A stretch of 64,000 nt of DNA from Annona cherimola (GCA_030490835.1 CM059972.1:8462264-8526263); one strand, 5' to 3'. Shown: positions 11,918 through 21,923, counted from the first letter of the stretch. The notes: a model not told the origin generated them from the letters alone. A program made the numbers and translations.

Positions 11918-12096
11918 TCTGTTCACAAGCATGGCATAGATCATAAGAAGAAATTCATTTGTCTGTTCCTAATGATTCCATATCACAACAATCAATATCA
12001 TAACAAGCAATGTGACAATCTAAGAGTGCATAAACGGGTCGTACATATATGGGTTCATGTAAAGAAGAACATAAACTGCAAACATCTACTTTTGTC
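11918..12096. repeat. Direct duplicate, right copy
   Basis: Second copy of 11371-11530. The two copies flank the RNase H1 N-terminal-type ORF. Shared blocks include TCTGTTCA(T/C)AAGCATG and CATAAACGGGT. Similarity declines toward the right end. Confidence 0.65.
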
Positions 12097-12183
12097 CTAT
12101 TATTAATTGCTCATGACAACATGCAGTCAATTCTAGGAAGAGTTTGACAAGAATAGAACAATCATCCATTTCATCTACTAATG

Positions 12184-13293
12184 TCATGAAGATGGAAAAT
12201 GGGCTTGACGTATGCTTTCGATCCAGTCCGCTCGCACATTATCATTCTCATTAACAAATGTGCTAGCCAGGAATGGATGTCTAGTAAAGTGAAGCAGAGC
12301 AGCTCCCCTTAACTCACTAGACAAGCCCATAGAACGCAACAACTCTGGGAGACTTTGAAGATCCTCTTGCCAGGAGTGTTTAAATGTCACAACCGGAGGT
12401 TGTCCAAAGTACGTATCACAGATGTTTGCAAACTACTCCATCGGTTGTTGTGGTCTCCTACGCACACTCGCAGTTGTTCTCCTGAAACGGACGCCACAGG
12501 ATGACTCTGCATTCTCAGCTCTCACGCCATCATTACGAAATGAACCTCCTATTGGAGTCCCTGATGAGACTGGGGTGGCGGTATGTTCTGAGGATCCAAT
12601 GACTGTCTCCTCGGTGTGTGGGGTCTCCATCGAGAAGTCATCTTCATGCTCTTCCTCCTCAGTGTCTTCATATTGGGGTGTGGAATGTGACCCCTAGGGC
12701 GCATGTACTCCCCAGTGGCACGATTACCTCCAAACAACTCATGTAGATCATCATAACTCAGGTGTTGAGGCTTCATCAGTCTCTTGTACCTATTATCACG
12801 CTGCAAATTCACGATAAAGAATGCATGGTTCAGGACCCCATTGACCATTAAACAATCATACGCATAAATTTCAAAGTAGAGTTCGTAAAGATATTCATAC
12901 CTCAATCAACGCATTCCAAACATGCAAAGGACCATCAAATCGATTCTCTTGATGCTTCCATCCCATGCCTGTCTTGTTGAGTATAGTGCAGTACATTCCA
13001 TAGGTTTTCCTCATGCCATGAACACGATTCTTGACATTACTGGGTGTGATGGTCACCGAGAAAAAATTACTTAGTTCCTGCGCAATGGCTTGGAGAACAA
13101 CATCTTTAAATTTGTTTGCCTCTATAGTTCCTGTATGTAAGTTATGAAGGAGAACCTCAACAAGCTTTCTATCTTGGACCTTTGTCCATTGATGCCTTCT
13201 CCTTGGCAATGCACTTGTACTTGGGAGGGATTGGAGATTAACACAGTTCGAGGGTTCTCCGGGCCCCACAAATACACGTCGGACATGGTCCAT
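12184..13293 (-). pseudogene. Myb/SANT-like ORF of a PIF/Harbinger element, broken
   Basis: The first exon, 13293 down to 12901, encodes a Myb/SANT-like DNA-binding domain: RRRHQWTKVQDRKLVEVLLH, a central helix with NKFKDVVLQAIAQEL and a third helix TPSNVKNRVHGMRKTYG, then the WKHQENRFDGP signature. A GT-AG intron (12900 to 12801) leads to an exon with RYKRLMKPQHLSYDDLHELF and a GNRATGEYM motif usual for these proteins. After that the frame is lost near 12690. The remaining acidic and C-terminal part continues in another frame and is interrupted by an in-frame TAG at 12433-12435. The frame ends at 12184. Such proteins help the DDE transposase bind element ends. With a frame change and a nonsense codon this copy is very probably dead. 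Confidence 0.7.
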
Positions 13294-13588
13294 GTTGGCA
13301 CCCTATTACATACACATTAGCATATGCTCGCACACAACTTTGATGAAAAAGGTATTAAATTTCAATAAGTAAAGAGAAGAAAACATAACAGCTTTCACAT
13401 GATCCGTCATTATGTGGCAATCACAACAAACTTGATAAAATGCATCAGAAGCATGCATATGATTCATGGGGAAACATGTTAGTGACAGTAAGTTCCTCAT
13501 ATAGGTCAAACATAAGACATGAAAACATACCAATAACAACACTCCTAATGCAAAACGTAGCATAAATAGTTTAGATTTTCAGCCTATC

Positions 13589-13890
13589 CTATATAATTGG
13601 CATATTCGCCCACATTTGATATGCAATGTCATCTCGTTTGAGTCTCCATGCATTTCGCGCTTCTAGAGATACCCTCCTAATCATAACTTCGAGGTCTGCC
13701 TCCTCAGCCACCTCACCCTCGGTTGTTGTTGTAGCATCTTCAGCTTGCATTGGTTCTTCTTCAATAACGCGAGGTAGTTCAAGCCCATCTACACTAGTAA
13801 TGTAGTTATGCAGGATGGCAGAAGCAATGACGCCACGCTTAGGACCCCATCAGACACCTCTAAATTTAAGTGTTCCAAGAATGAAGACAT
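13589..13890 (-). pseudogene. PIF/Harbinger transposase C-terminal remnant
   Basis: The minus-strand reading shows an FGTLKFR-like strand, an in-frame TGA, then PKRGVIASAILHNYI and an acidic linker, ending RRVSLEARNAWRLKRDDIA and a stop at 13589. The 'I.A..LHN(F/Y)I' pattern lies close to the C terminus of DDE_Tnp_4 (PIF/Harbinger) transposases. The catalytic core is absent and the junction before PKRG suggests an internal deletion. It lies 5' of the Myb/SANT-like ORF on the same strand. Confidence 0.6.
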
Positions 13891-14189
13891 ATTTGGTGAA
13901 CTGAGACCACTGAGAAGTGAACATGTCAGTATAGGTAAAGTTTAAAATATTTTTTTCTCACTGATTCATGCAATAAAACATGTCCCGCATAGAAATCTAA
14001 CCAAGTAGTGAAATCCTTATTGGGTTGGCGAGTTCCAGTAATTTGACGTAAAAAATTTAACAACTTCAAGGCTTCGATTATTTTTTTATTTTTTAATTGG
14101 AAAGGCCAGGACAGCAAATTTCTAAAATTAGAAAGGCTAAATTGTAAAATTTTGGATCATAAGTCCTCTACTATAAATATAAAACTTAA

Positions 14190-14640
14190 AAGTTAAGGGC
14201 ATGTTTGGGCACAAAAAAAATTTCAAATTAAAAAATTTCCATCTAAAATTTATCATTACTTGTAAATTATTATATTTTTAAATTATTTTTTAATATCTTC
14301 CTTTACAATTATTTTAATCATCAATTATTTTTATATAACTACATTTATAACTAAGATGTACCGGTCTCTTTTAGTTATGACGGTGTTTTCTTGTCCTTAG
14401 AATAGTGAGGATATTTGATTCGTCATTGTTGTAAGGGTTAGATATGTATTTATTTGTAATATTAGATGACTTATATATATAGACACAAATAAAAAAATTA
14501 TTTATTTCAACTTTTTTTTTACTGATGATCATTGCTCCTATCAAATTAAATTATTTTTTACCGATTTAAAAATTTTACGCTAAAAATTTTTTCATTCAAA
14601 AGTTTTATAATTTTCCAAATACACTTTAAATTTAAATTTG
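14190..14640. mobile_element. Degenerate MITE inside the Harbinger-type element
   Basis: Starts near GGGCATGTTTGGGCAC and ends near TTTTCCAAATACACTTTAAA, with family-like blocks (ATTATTTTTATATAACTAC). An insert of unrelated sequence lies in the middle. Edges are approximate. Confidence 0.4.
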
Positions 14641-15513
14641 CAAAATTCACCAACTTGACTACTAGTACTTATATGCAAAAAGTCATTTGGAAAACTGGTA
14701 ATGGTTGCAGTGGTCTAGTGACCATTGTCTGGAAAGTTGGTTGGTGGCGTGCAAATTTCCCACTTTCCTTTTGATAGAGGCCAACGATAGAGGAAACTCA
14801 GCTGCTGCCGGAGGAACTTGTACGAGAGCAGAAAGCCAAATGCTCTGCACCATTTTTTCTAGATCTGCGCCCACATAGAGTTTGTTTTCATTCCAAATCC
14901 TCCAAAAGGGTATCGGATTTTTCTCAAATTCCAAAACTTTTTTCTTCGCTCTCAGATCTGTACCAGCATTGCAGTCTAGAGTTTGTACTAGATACACCTC
15001 CACTCGTTTCACCTTGAAAGGCGGAGGTAATTCTCAAGGATTCATCAGATTTCAACGCCGTGAGGTGAACTTCAACTTGTTTTGTGTTTTTCTACAAGTT
15101 TGGTTCAGATCTTCATGGCGTGTATTTGAGTTCATGCATGCATGGATAGCTATATTTTCCCCCTTTCTTTTACCGTGTTGTTATCTAGAAAATCAAAGGA
15201 TATTTTTTTCTTTTTCTTCTTATTTGGATTTTTCTCATAAATCTTGTCGGAAAATTGGGAAATTTATTGTTTAATTGTTTAAAAAGATACCTTTCTCTTT
15301 TGATCTGGTTTTTTCTATGATGTCGTCTTGATCCGCTGACCGATGCTTCTATTCCGGCGGTAATGTGAAAGATCGGTTTGCATAATGTGAATTTGATTAG
15401 ATTTGTGTTGGGTTTGGAGAAATGCTAGTTTTGAAACGAAGCTTATGCAAAATTTTGCAACCATTCTTACAGACGAAGCAGAGAATAAAGAGGTGCGAAA
15501 CAAAGCACAAAAC
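14641..15513. other. Unassigned internal part of the Harbinger-type element
   Basis: Continues across the copia insertion into 20760. A 109-codon minus-strand frame (14683-15012) has no recognisable domain. The transposase N-terminal part would be expected about here but I cannot see it. Confidence 0.4.
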
Positions 15514-15964
15514 TGTTGAGAGTTGGATGCTCTTAAAATAAAATATTGGATATAAAAAATACAACAACAAATAATACACCCAAAATAATTTGGACACTTT
15601 ATAGGCTCCTACTCTTAATAGTAGCACTACCCGTACAAATATTCCCTTCCTTACAATCACTCCAACTCACATAAAAAACACCCACAAATCTACACACACC
15701 CTTCACTCCTTCGTCGCTCACCTGCTGCTCATCTCCGCTTCTTCGAAAGAGGGTTGCCCCTTTATATAGCCGAGCATCGCCGTAACGCTGTGCGGCATGT
15801 GAAGCGGCGGCGTCTTTTCTCATTCGGCGCTCTGTTTTATTCAGTGCCGTATTCGGCGCGGTTTCGGCGCCGAATTCGATTTCGTTTTATTATGCGCCGT
15901 TCGTCTTTTATGAAATATTTTATTATATATCTTTTCTTATACGGCACTCGGTGCTGACTTTTTA
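15514..15964 (-). repeat. Copia 3' LTR
   Basis: 451 bp, apparently identical to 20309-20759. On the minus strand it begins TAAAAAGTC rather than the usual TG and ends CAACA. The same TATATAAAG box is present (about 15760-15768). Its first three bases serve as the pol stop codon. Confidence 0.95.
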
Positions 15965-18565
15965 ATTCTCCCCCTCAGCACCGACTTTCTTCTTTGCTTC
16001 TATTCTGTTTGTCATTCCAATTTGACTTCTGAATTTTTCAAACTTTACTTTAGTTAGCCCCTTGGTAAATATATCAGCAACTTGATCTTCTGTGTTGGTG
16101 TGCTTCATTCTGATTTCTCTGTCTAGCACTTTTTCTCGTATAAAGTGATAATGTATTTCGACATGCTTAGTTCTGGCATGGAATACTGGATTCTCTGCTA
16201 AGCGTATAGCAGATTCATTATCGCAGTATAGGGGCACTGAATAATCAGTAGGCTGGTGTAGATCTTTCATGAGCTGCATCAGCCACTTGGTTTCTTGTGC
16301 TGCCATAGCTGCTGCTCTATACTCTGCTTCTGTAGTTGATAGAGACACAGTCGGCTGTCTCTTGCTACACCATGAGACTACCACTGATCCGAGAGCAAAT
16401 ATATATCCAGTGGTTGATCTCCTCGTATCATGGTCTCCAGCATAATCAGCATCACAATACCCTGCTAATTCGCATATTGTGTTCTTCTTATATAAGAGAC
16501 CAAGATTAACAGTTCCTTTTACATACCTTAGTATGCGTCGAACTGCATCTAGATGCGGCTTCCTTGGTTTCTCCATATAGCGACTTGCTATGCTGACAGC
16601 GAATGCTATATCTGGTCGTGTAAGAGTTAGGTAGATTAAACTACCCACTAGCTGCCGATACATCGTCGAGTCTGCTAACTCTTGACCTTCTAGTGAGCAT
16701 AGCTTGGTATTAGGCTCCATGGGTGTAGATATGGGCTTACAATTAAGTAGCCCATACTTCTTTAATAAGTCTTGAGCATATTTCTGCTGACATAGGAATA
16801 GTCCTTCTTTTGTACGCTCAACTTCTAGCCCAAGAAAATATTTCAATTCTCCAAGGTCTTTCATCAGAAAACGAACTGAGAGATTGGCCTTGGTTTGATT
16901 GATTTCTCTTTCATCATCACCAGTAATTATTAGATCATCCACATATACTAGCACTATTGCTAGCTTTCCATTATTATTTTTCACAAATAGACTTGAGTCA
17001 GCTGGTGCAACAGAATACCCACTTTGTAGTAAGAATTCAGCAATCTTACCATACCAGGCTCTCGGTGCCTGCTTTAGTCCATATAAAGCCTTTTTCAGCT
17101 TGCAGACGTATTCTGGATGGGTTATGCTCTCGAACCCTTTGGGCTGCATCATATATATTTCTCGATCTAGTTCGCCATGCAGAAATGCATTCTTGACATC
17201 CATTTGCCAGAGCTTCCATGACTTGCTAGCTGCAAGTGCCAGTAATACTCGAACTGTTGTAATCTTTGCCACTGGGCTAAATGTTTCATCATAATCTAGC
17301 CCATACTTCTGAGAAAACCCACGTGCTACCAGCCGAGCTTTATATCTTTCGACTGACCCATCGAGCCGTAACTTTAATTTGTACACCCATTTGCATGATA
17401 TGGGTTGCACATCTCTCGGTTTTGGTACCAGGTCCCATGTCTCGTTTTGCTTTAAAGCTTGAATTTCTTCTTCCATAGCCTTCCTCCAGTATAGACTCTG
17501 GGATGCTTCCTCGTACGTAACCGGTTCCGCTTCTTCAGTTGCTTCGAGCACTGCTGCATTAGCATATTTTGGATTCGGCTTCCGTTGTCTGCTGGATCGC
17601 CGTGGAATAGGTGTTGCTTTTTCTTGTTCATCGAACTCTTCGATCTGGCTTGGTTTTTCTTCTTCTATACTCCTGTGATGCACTCCTGTTTGCCATGGGC
17701 TATCTACTTCATGTGATTTGGACTCCTCTCTACTTGGTGAGAGTTCGTCCTCCTCAATTGGCCCTTCTGTTGACTGAGTTTGACTTGGCTCGATTTGCTC
17801 CTGTAGTCTTTCTTTTAACTGTTCTTCCATTTCATTAGAATCAGGTAATAAGACCGCCTGTGGTGACCACCAAGATGATGCCTCATCGAAAATTACATTT
17901 CGTGAGACATGACATCGGCCTGTGGTTGGATCACAACATTTCCAACCTTTTCTTTGGCTATCATAGCCAACAAATATACAGCGAATGGCCTTTTTATCAA
18001 ACTTACTACGGAGGTGATCAGGAACAAACACATAGCAGATGCATCCAAACACACGAAAATGACTTACCGTTGGTTTGATGCTCCACAATTTCTCAAAAGG
18101 AGAAATATACCCAAGTCTTGGTTGAGGAAGCCTATTTATGACATGGGCAGCAGTCTTCATGCATTTAGCCCAAAATTTAGGTGGCACATTCTTGGCATGC
18201 AGCATACTTCTGCATATCTCTGCCAAGTGTCGATTTTTTCTTTCTGCCACTCCATTCTGTTGTGGCGTGTTTGGGCAAGTCAGCTGTCGGCGTATCTTAT
18301 ACTTTTGTAGATACTCTGAAAATTCAGCTGACGTATACTCTCCCCCATTGTCTGTGCGCAGGCATCGTATTTTTCGGCCTACTTCACTTTCCACTTTTTG
18401 CTTAAATTCTTTGAATTTAGTGAATGCCTCAGATTTTTCTTTCATAAAATCAACCCAGACGTACCTTGAATAGTCATCGATGAAGGTTATCATGTACTGG
18501 TAGCCGCTAATGGATGACTGCTTCACTCGTCCAAATACGTCTGAGTGTACTATCTCGAGAGGCAC
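15962..18565 (-). CDS. Copia pol: integrase, reverse transcriptase, RNase H
   Basis: 867-codon frame on the minus strand. Integrase catalytic residues are D9 (VHSDVFG), D72 (RTDNGGEY) and E108 (GVAERKNR), a DX35E spacing. A Pro/Glu/Ser-rich linker (about 240-350) follows. Reverse transcriptase runs from about 376 (ETWDLVPKP) with YVDD at 541-544. RNase H includes YCDADYAG (703-710) and STTEAEYRA (743-751). All catalytic motifs are present. The frame is open only from within the integrase region; the HHCC zinc-binding part is encoded in the overlapping gag frame, so translation as one polyprotein is blocked by the frame break near 18650. The stop TAA coincides with the first LTR bases. Confidence 0.93.
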   Translation of the reverse strand: MPLEIVHSDVFGRVKQSSISGYQYMITFIDDYSRYVWVDFMKEKSEAFTKFKEFKQKVESEVGRKIRCLRTDNGGEYTSAEFSEYLQKYKIRRQLTCPNTPQQNGVAERKNRHLAEICRSMLHAKNVPPKFWAKCMKTAAHVINRLPQPRLGYISPFEKLWSIKPTVSHFRVFGCICYVFVPDHLRSKFDKKAIRCIFVGYDSQRKGWKCCDPTTGRCHVSRNVIFDEASSWWSPQAVLLPDSNEMEEQLKERLQEQIEPSQTQSTEGPIEEDELSPSREESKSHEVDSPWQTGVHHRSIEEEKPSQIEEFDEQEKATPIPRRSSRQRKPNPKYANAAVLEATEEAEPVTYEEASQSLYWRKAMEEEIQALKQNETWDLVPKPRDVQPISCKWVYKLKLRLDGSVERYKARLVARGFSQKYGLDYDETFSPVAKITTVRVLLALAASKSWKLWQMDVKNAFLHGELDREIYMMQPKGFESITHPEYVCKLKKALYGLKQAPRAWYGKIAEFLLQSGYSVAPADSSLFVKNNNGKLAIVLVYVDDLIITGDDEREINQTKANLSVRFLMKDLGELKYFLGLEVERTKEGLFLCQQKYAQDLLKKYGLLNCKPISTPMEPNTKLCSLEGQELADSTMYRQLVGSLIYLTLTRPDIAFAVSIASRYMEKPRKPHLDAVRRILRYVKGTVNLGLLYKKNTICELAGYCDADYAGDHDTRRSTTGYIFALGSVVVSWCSKRQPTVSLSTTEAEYRAAAMAAQETKWLMQLMKDLHQPTDYSVPLYCDNESAIRLAENPVFHARTKHVEIHYHFIREKVLDREIRMKHTNTEDQVADIFTKGLTKVKFEKFRSQIGMTNRIEAKKKVGAEGEN
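15965..15976 (-). other. Polypurine tract
   Basis: Minus-strand GAGGGGGAGAAT directly before the 3' LTR. It primes plus-strand DNA synthesis in LTR retrotransposons. It lies inside the last codons of pol. Confidence 0.8.
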
Positions 18566-20160
18566 CTTGGTCCGAAATTTTGACTCCTCATACGGTAGTT
18601 GATGTGCCTTTCCGAACTGACATCCGGCACATACCGTATCTTCTTGAACTTCAAGTTGGGAAGACCTCTGAGCATAGACTTTTTCATCATCTGCTTCAGC
18701 TTATGATAGCTTACATGTCCCAGCCGCGCGTGCCATAAATCTGCAGTTTCATTTCTCCTTGTCTTGTCTACGTATGCTGTCTGTGCAGACATTACATAGA
18801 CAGACTCAAGCCGACGCCCTTTCATGATCGGCTCATTTGTTATTTTTAATTTAGGATATACTCTTACATCACTTGGACCAAACACCACATAATTTCCAGA
18901 GGCGGTGAGTTGTGAGACAGATAATAAATTTTTCTTCATACCTGGTACATGGAACACATTTTCCAATTGTACCTTCTGTGAGCTGAACCGAGGAGTAAAC
19001 ATAGTTTTGCCGATATGGGTGATGGGCAGCTTCGAGTTGTTAGCCGTTACGACCACTCGTCCTCCTTTGTACTCAGACGTGCTAGTCAGCTTCTCATAGT
19101 CTCCTGTCATATGATTGGAACATCCAGAATCGACAATCCAATCATTATTATAGTTTATTAAATTTTCACTTACTGATATGAGAGCCGTCTCCTCTTCTGT
19201 CTTGATAATGCAAGGTGCCGCCATCTCTTGGAGCTCTTCCATTGCAAGGGATGCTTGAAGATCCCATTCTTCTTCATTATGGATAGAGGTCGCAGTATTT
19301 CCCTCTATTCGCTTGAACCAGCAATCTCTAGCAAAGTGGCCTCTTTTGCCGCAGTTGTAACACTGGTCCTTCTGCCGTCGGAATTTGGTTTCTCTTTTGT
19401 CACCATTTTGACGAGCTCCCCCTTGCTGTGAGCTTTGTCTTTGCTGCCTCCTTTGCCAGCTGCCCTCTTGCTTTCTTGTGTTGTCTCCATTTGGCCTCGC
19501 AGCTAATCGATCTCTGTTTTGGAATTCTCTCTTTTTGCTAAAGAGAGCATTCTCCTCATCTTTTAACGAAACTTTAGACATTTGCTTGTCTAAAGCTTCT
19601 TGGTTGGCCAATATATTTTCTAACTCAGTTAGAGTTGGTTCTTTGGCCCATCCACGGGTAGCAATGATAATCCCGTGGTATTCTGGTTTTAAGCCATGGA
19701 TGATAATCCTCCTCATCCTAGTCTCAGAGATCGAATTTTCTGGGTCTAATTTTGAAATTTCTCCACAAAGAAATTTAACTTTAGAGAAATATTCACTTAC
19801 CGTCATATTCTGCTGCGAAATGGATAACAACTCATTTTCCAACTGCTGGAGCTTTGCATCATTTTTCCTTGTGTAGAGTGCTGCGAGGGTGTCCCATGCA
19901 TCCTTGGGTGTTTTAGCATCCTTAATCTTCTGCAGTAACTCGTCTTCAATAGTTACTGTTAGCACGTACATGGCTTTGCCAGCTTTTATCTTCCACTTCT
20001 TTGATTCCTCGTCATCTATGGGTGGCGCAGTATTATTGCCGCCAACTATATCCCACAGATCTTGACCGAGCAGATAAAACTGCATACGCAAACACCAAGT
20101 ATTATAGTTATTATAGTTTAGCTTCTCAATGGTGCTTACCGAGGTAGAAATATCTGCCAT
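18550..20160 (-). CDS. Copia gag, protease and start of integrase
   Basis: The frame is open from 20211, but the ATG at 20160 (MADIS) is the likelier start, giving about 536 residues. Counting from 20211: a UBN2-type gag domain (about 30-210, LNYNNYNTWCLRMQFYL), a basic Gln/Arg-rich stretch, a CCHC zinc knuckle CYNCGKRGHFARDC (284-297), and an aspartic protease with DSGCSNHM (D361). The GAG-pre-integrase LWHARLGHVSYHKL follows near residue 490. The frame then goes wrong: the integrase Cys-Cys pair is in the other frame and this one ends at 18550. The break is best explained by loss of a single base about 18650-18656. Confidence 0.92.
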   Translation of the reverse strand: MADISTSVSTIEKLNYNNYNTWCLRMQFYLLGQDLWDIVGGNNTAPPIDDEESKKWKIKAGKAMYVLTVTIEDELLQKIKDAKTPKDAWDTLAALYTRKNDAKLQQLENELLSISQQNMTVSEYFSKVKFLCGEISKLDPENSISETRMRRIIIHGLKPEYHGIIIATRGWAKEPTLTELENILANQEALDKQMSKVSLKDEENALFSKKREFQNRDRLAARPNGDNTRKQEGSWQRRQQRQSSQQGGARQNGDKRETKFRRQKDQCYNCGKRGHFARDCWFKRIEGNTATSIHNEEEWDLQASLAMEELQEMAAPCIIKTEEETALISVSENLINYNNDWIVDSGCSNHMTGDYEKLTSTSEYKGGRVVVTANNSKLPITHIGKTMFTPRFSSQKVQLENVFHVPGMKKNLLSVSQLTASGNYVVFGPSDVRVYPKLKITNEPIMKGRRLESVYVMSAQTAYVDKTRRNETADLWHARLGHVSYHKLKQMMKKSMLRGLPNLKFKKIRYVPDVSSERHINYRMRSQNFGPRCLSR

Positions 20161-20293
20161 CGTGACTTGGTATGCCCAGCACTTTGCCAAGTAAGCTGAT
20201 TTTAGCTCCACAGTCCTAGACTGCGCACGTGCAGAATCTCTTCGTACTTTGTCTTGCTAGCGTAGCCTTCACGAACCACGGTCCCCGACCCTT

Positions 20294-20306
20294 GGCTCTG
20301 ATACCA
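20294..20306 (-). other. Primer-binding site (tRNA-iMet)
   Basis: Minus-strand TGGTATCAGAGCC starts two bases after the end of the 5' LTR. It is complementary to the 3' end of plant initiator tRNA-Met, the usual copia primer. Confidence 0.92.
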
Positions 20307-20308
20307 CT

Positions 20309-20759
20309 TGTTGAGAGTTGGATGCTCTTAAAATAAAATATTGGATATAAAAAATACAACAACAAATAATACACCCAAAATAATTTGGACACTTTATAGG
20401 CTCCTACTCTTAATAGTAGCACTACCCGTACAAATATTCCCTTCCTTACAATCACTCCAACTCACATAAAAAACACCCACAAATCTACACACACCCTTCA
20501 CTCCTTCGTCGCTCACCTGCTGCTCATCTCCGCTTCTTCGAAAGAGGGTTGCCCCTTTATATAGCCGAGCATCGCCGTAACGCTGTGCGGCATGTGAAGC
20601 GGCGGCGTCTTTTCTCATTCGGCGCTCTGTTTTATTCAGTGCCGTATTCGGCGCGGTTTCGGCGCCGAATTCGATTTCGTTTTATTATGCGCCGTTCGTC
20701 TTTTATGAAATATTTTATTATATATCTTTTCTTATACGGCACTCGGTGCTGACTTTTTA
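20309..20759 (-). repeat. Copia 5' LTR
   Basis: 451 bp. On the minus strand it carries a TATATAAAG box (20555-20563) that should direct element transcription. It is apparently identical to the 3' LTR. Confidence 0.95.
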
Positions 20760-21617
20760 AAAACTAGAACGGAAGAGAAATCTATTGGGGAGATAAAGAG
20801 AAGTCGGGAAATTGCAAGAGAGCCAGAGAAGGGAAGCCTTAGAAGAGAGATTTACGAGAAAAGCAAAGAAGGCTTCTGAGATGACTGCAACAATAAAAAA
20901 ACACCGAAGCTTCGCCAATCATATATGGATGGATGGATGGGAGATGGAGAGAGGCAAGAAACTAAAAAGAGGGAGAATTTTGGAGGAAAGGAGTCGCAGA
21001 GCCTTTTGCTAGAAAAGGCAAGAGATTGGACGTTCAGATCGGCGACGCAGCTGCGGTGTAGCAGAAGAAGTAGCTGCATAACAGAGCTTGCTTTTTTCCC
21101 CCTTTTATAGAGACGAATCTTGCATTCATCCGTCATGAAAATTTTGCGTTCGCACCAGAAACAAGGTAGAAACAACGAACATTCATAGATCGCAAAGTAG
21201 CAGGGGAGGGAGGCATCACCTGTACGGCAGCCCGTCGAGATCGGTGGCGAGTTGGTTTTGCTGGAGAGCTGACGGACGCCTCAGAAAGGTGCTGTTCTAC
21301 CGGTGTTGATGGTTTACAAGTCACCGGCACGGCAGCTCGTGGTGGTCGTTTTAGGTGTCGCCATGCACGAAATGCAGCAGGACGAGCGGGGAGCAATCAT
21401 TTTGCAGGGATCGTCGATGAGTCATATGGCATGGGCTGGTGTCTGCCACAACTCGGCGCGCTCGTGGTACTGGTTGGATTAGGGTTGGATGAGCAACGGC
21501 GTATCTCTTCTCGGCTTCTCTCCCCCATTCCTCCTCCCAAGATACGGCCTCTGCTAACAATCCTTCCTCATCCTGAAAGACGTTTCATCCATTGTGAAAA
21601 GTTTTCGACCGAACCAA
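20760..21617. other. Right internal part of the Harbinger-type element
   Basis: Resumes the sequence interrupted at 15513. It contains a short ATGG repeat (20925-20940) and a GC-rich stretch (21190-21560). Open frames of 60-107 codons occur on both strands, none with a recognisable domain. It could be the 5' untranslated end of the element's minus-strand transcript. Confidence 0.4.
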
Positions 21618-21644
21618 AACTTTCGTTGCGAACCAAACGCACCC
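21618..21644 (-). repeat. Right terminal inverted repeat
   Basis: Reverse complement GGGTGCGTTTGGTTCGCA... matches the left repeat at 24 of 27 positions. Confidence 0.75.
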
Positions 21645-21923
21645 ATAATGTTTTGTCTTAAATTTCTTTTATATTTATGTTGTGAAAACAATCATTATCG
21701 ACCATTAAGGAGAAAATTTTCCATTTTAAAATTTATCTAATCAAAATATTTAAGCCTTAATATGAAACTTGAACACTTGATGATATAAATTCATGAATTG
21801 TCATCATTAGTTAGTCATATTAAAGTTAAATGATTTTAATTAGGAAATTTTGAATTGTCTAAATTGTCTTTTCAATATAGCAGATAATATTTGTTTTAGC
21901 ATCATAAATGCAAAAGGAATTTA

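Larger units (their letters stand above)
15514..20759 (-). mobile_element. Full-length young Ty1-copia retrotransposon
   Basis: 5246 bp with two 451-bp LTRs (15514-15964 and 20309-20759) that I read as identical. A perfect 5-bp target duplication AAAAC lies on each side (15509-15513 and 20760-20764). It is oriented on the minus strand: the PBS (20294-20306) is complementary to initiator tRNA-Met and a purine-rich tract adjoins the 3' LTR. Domain order is gag, protease, integrase, reverse transcriptase, RNase H, which defines copia. A one-base frame break separates the gag/protease frame from the integrase/RT frame. Identical LTRs imply a recent insertion, much later than the decayed host element. 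Confidence 0.96.
9241..21644 (-). mobile_element. Large PIF/Harbinger-type element with nested copia
   Basis: The ends are 27-bp terminal inverted repeats, 9241-9267 and 21618-21644, matching at 24 of 27 positions by eye and starting GGGTGC(A/G)TTTGGTTCGCA. The flanking triplets are CTA and ATA, one mismatch apart, consistent with a decayed 3-bp target site. Inside, all on the minus strand, are a transposase C-terminal remnant (13589-13890), a broken Myb/SANT-like ORF of the kind that accompanies PIF/Harbinger transposases (12184-13293), and an RNase H1 N-terminal-type ORF. A tandem array lies next to the left end and a copia element is nested at 15514-20759. Without copia the element is about 7.15 kb. 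It is non-autonomous now. The class is inferred from termini and ORF types together. Confidence 0.7.

Noticed and set aside
16899..18473. Plus-strand open frames of 60-133 codons opposite copia pol
   Set aside because: They are antisense shadows of a long, motif-complete pol frame and show no domain.
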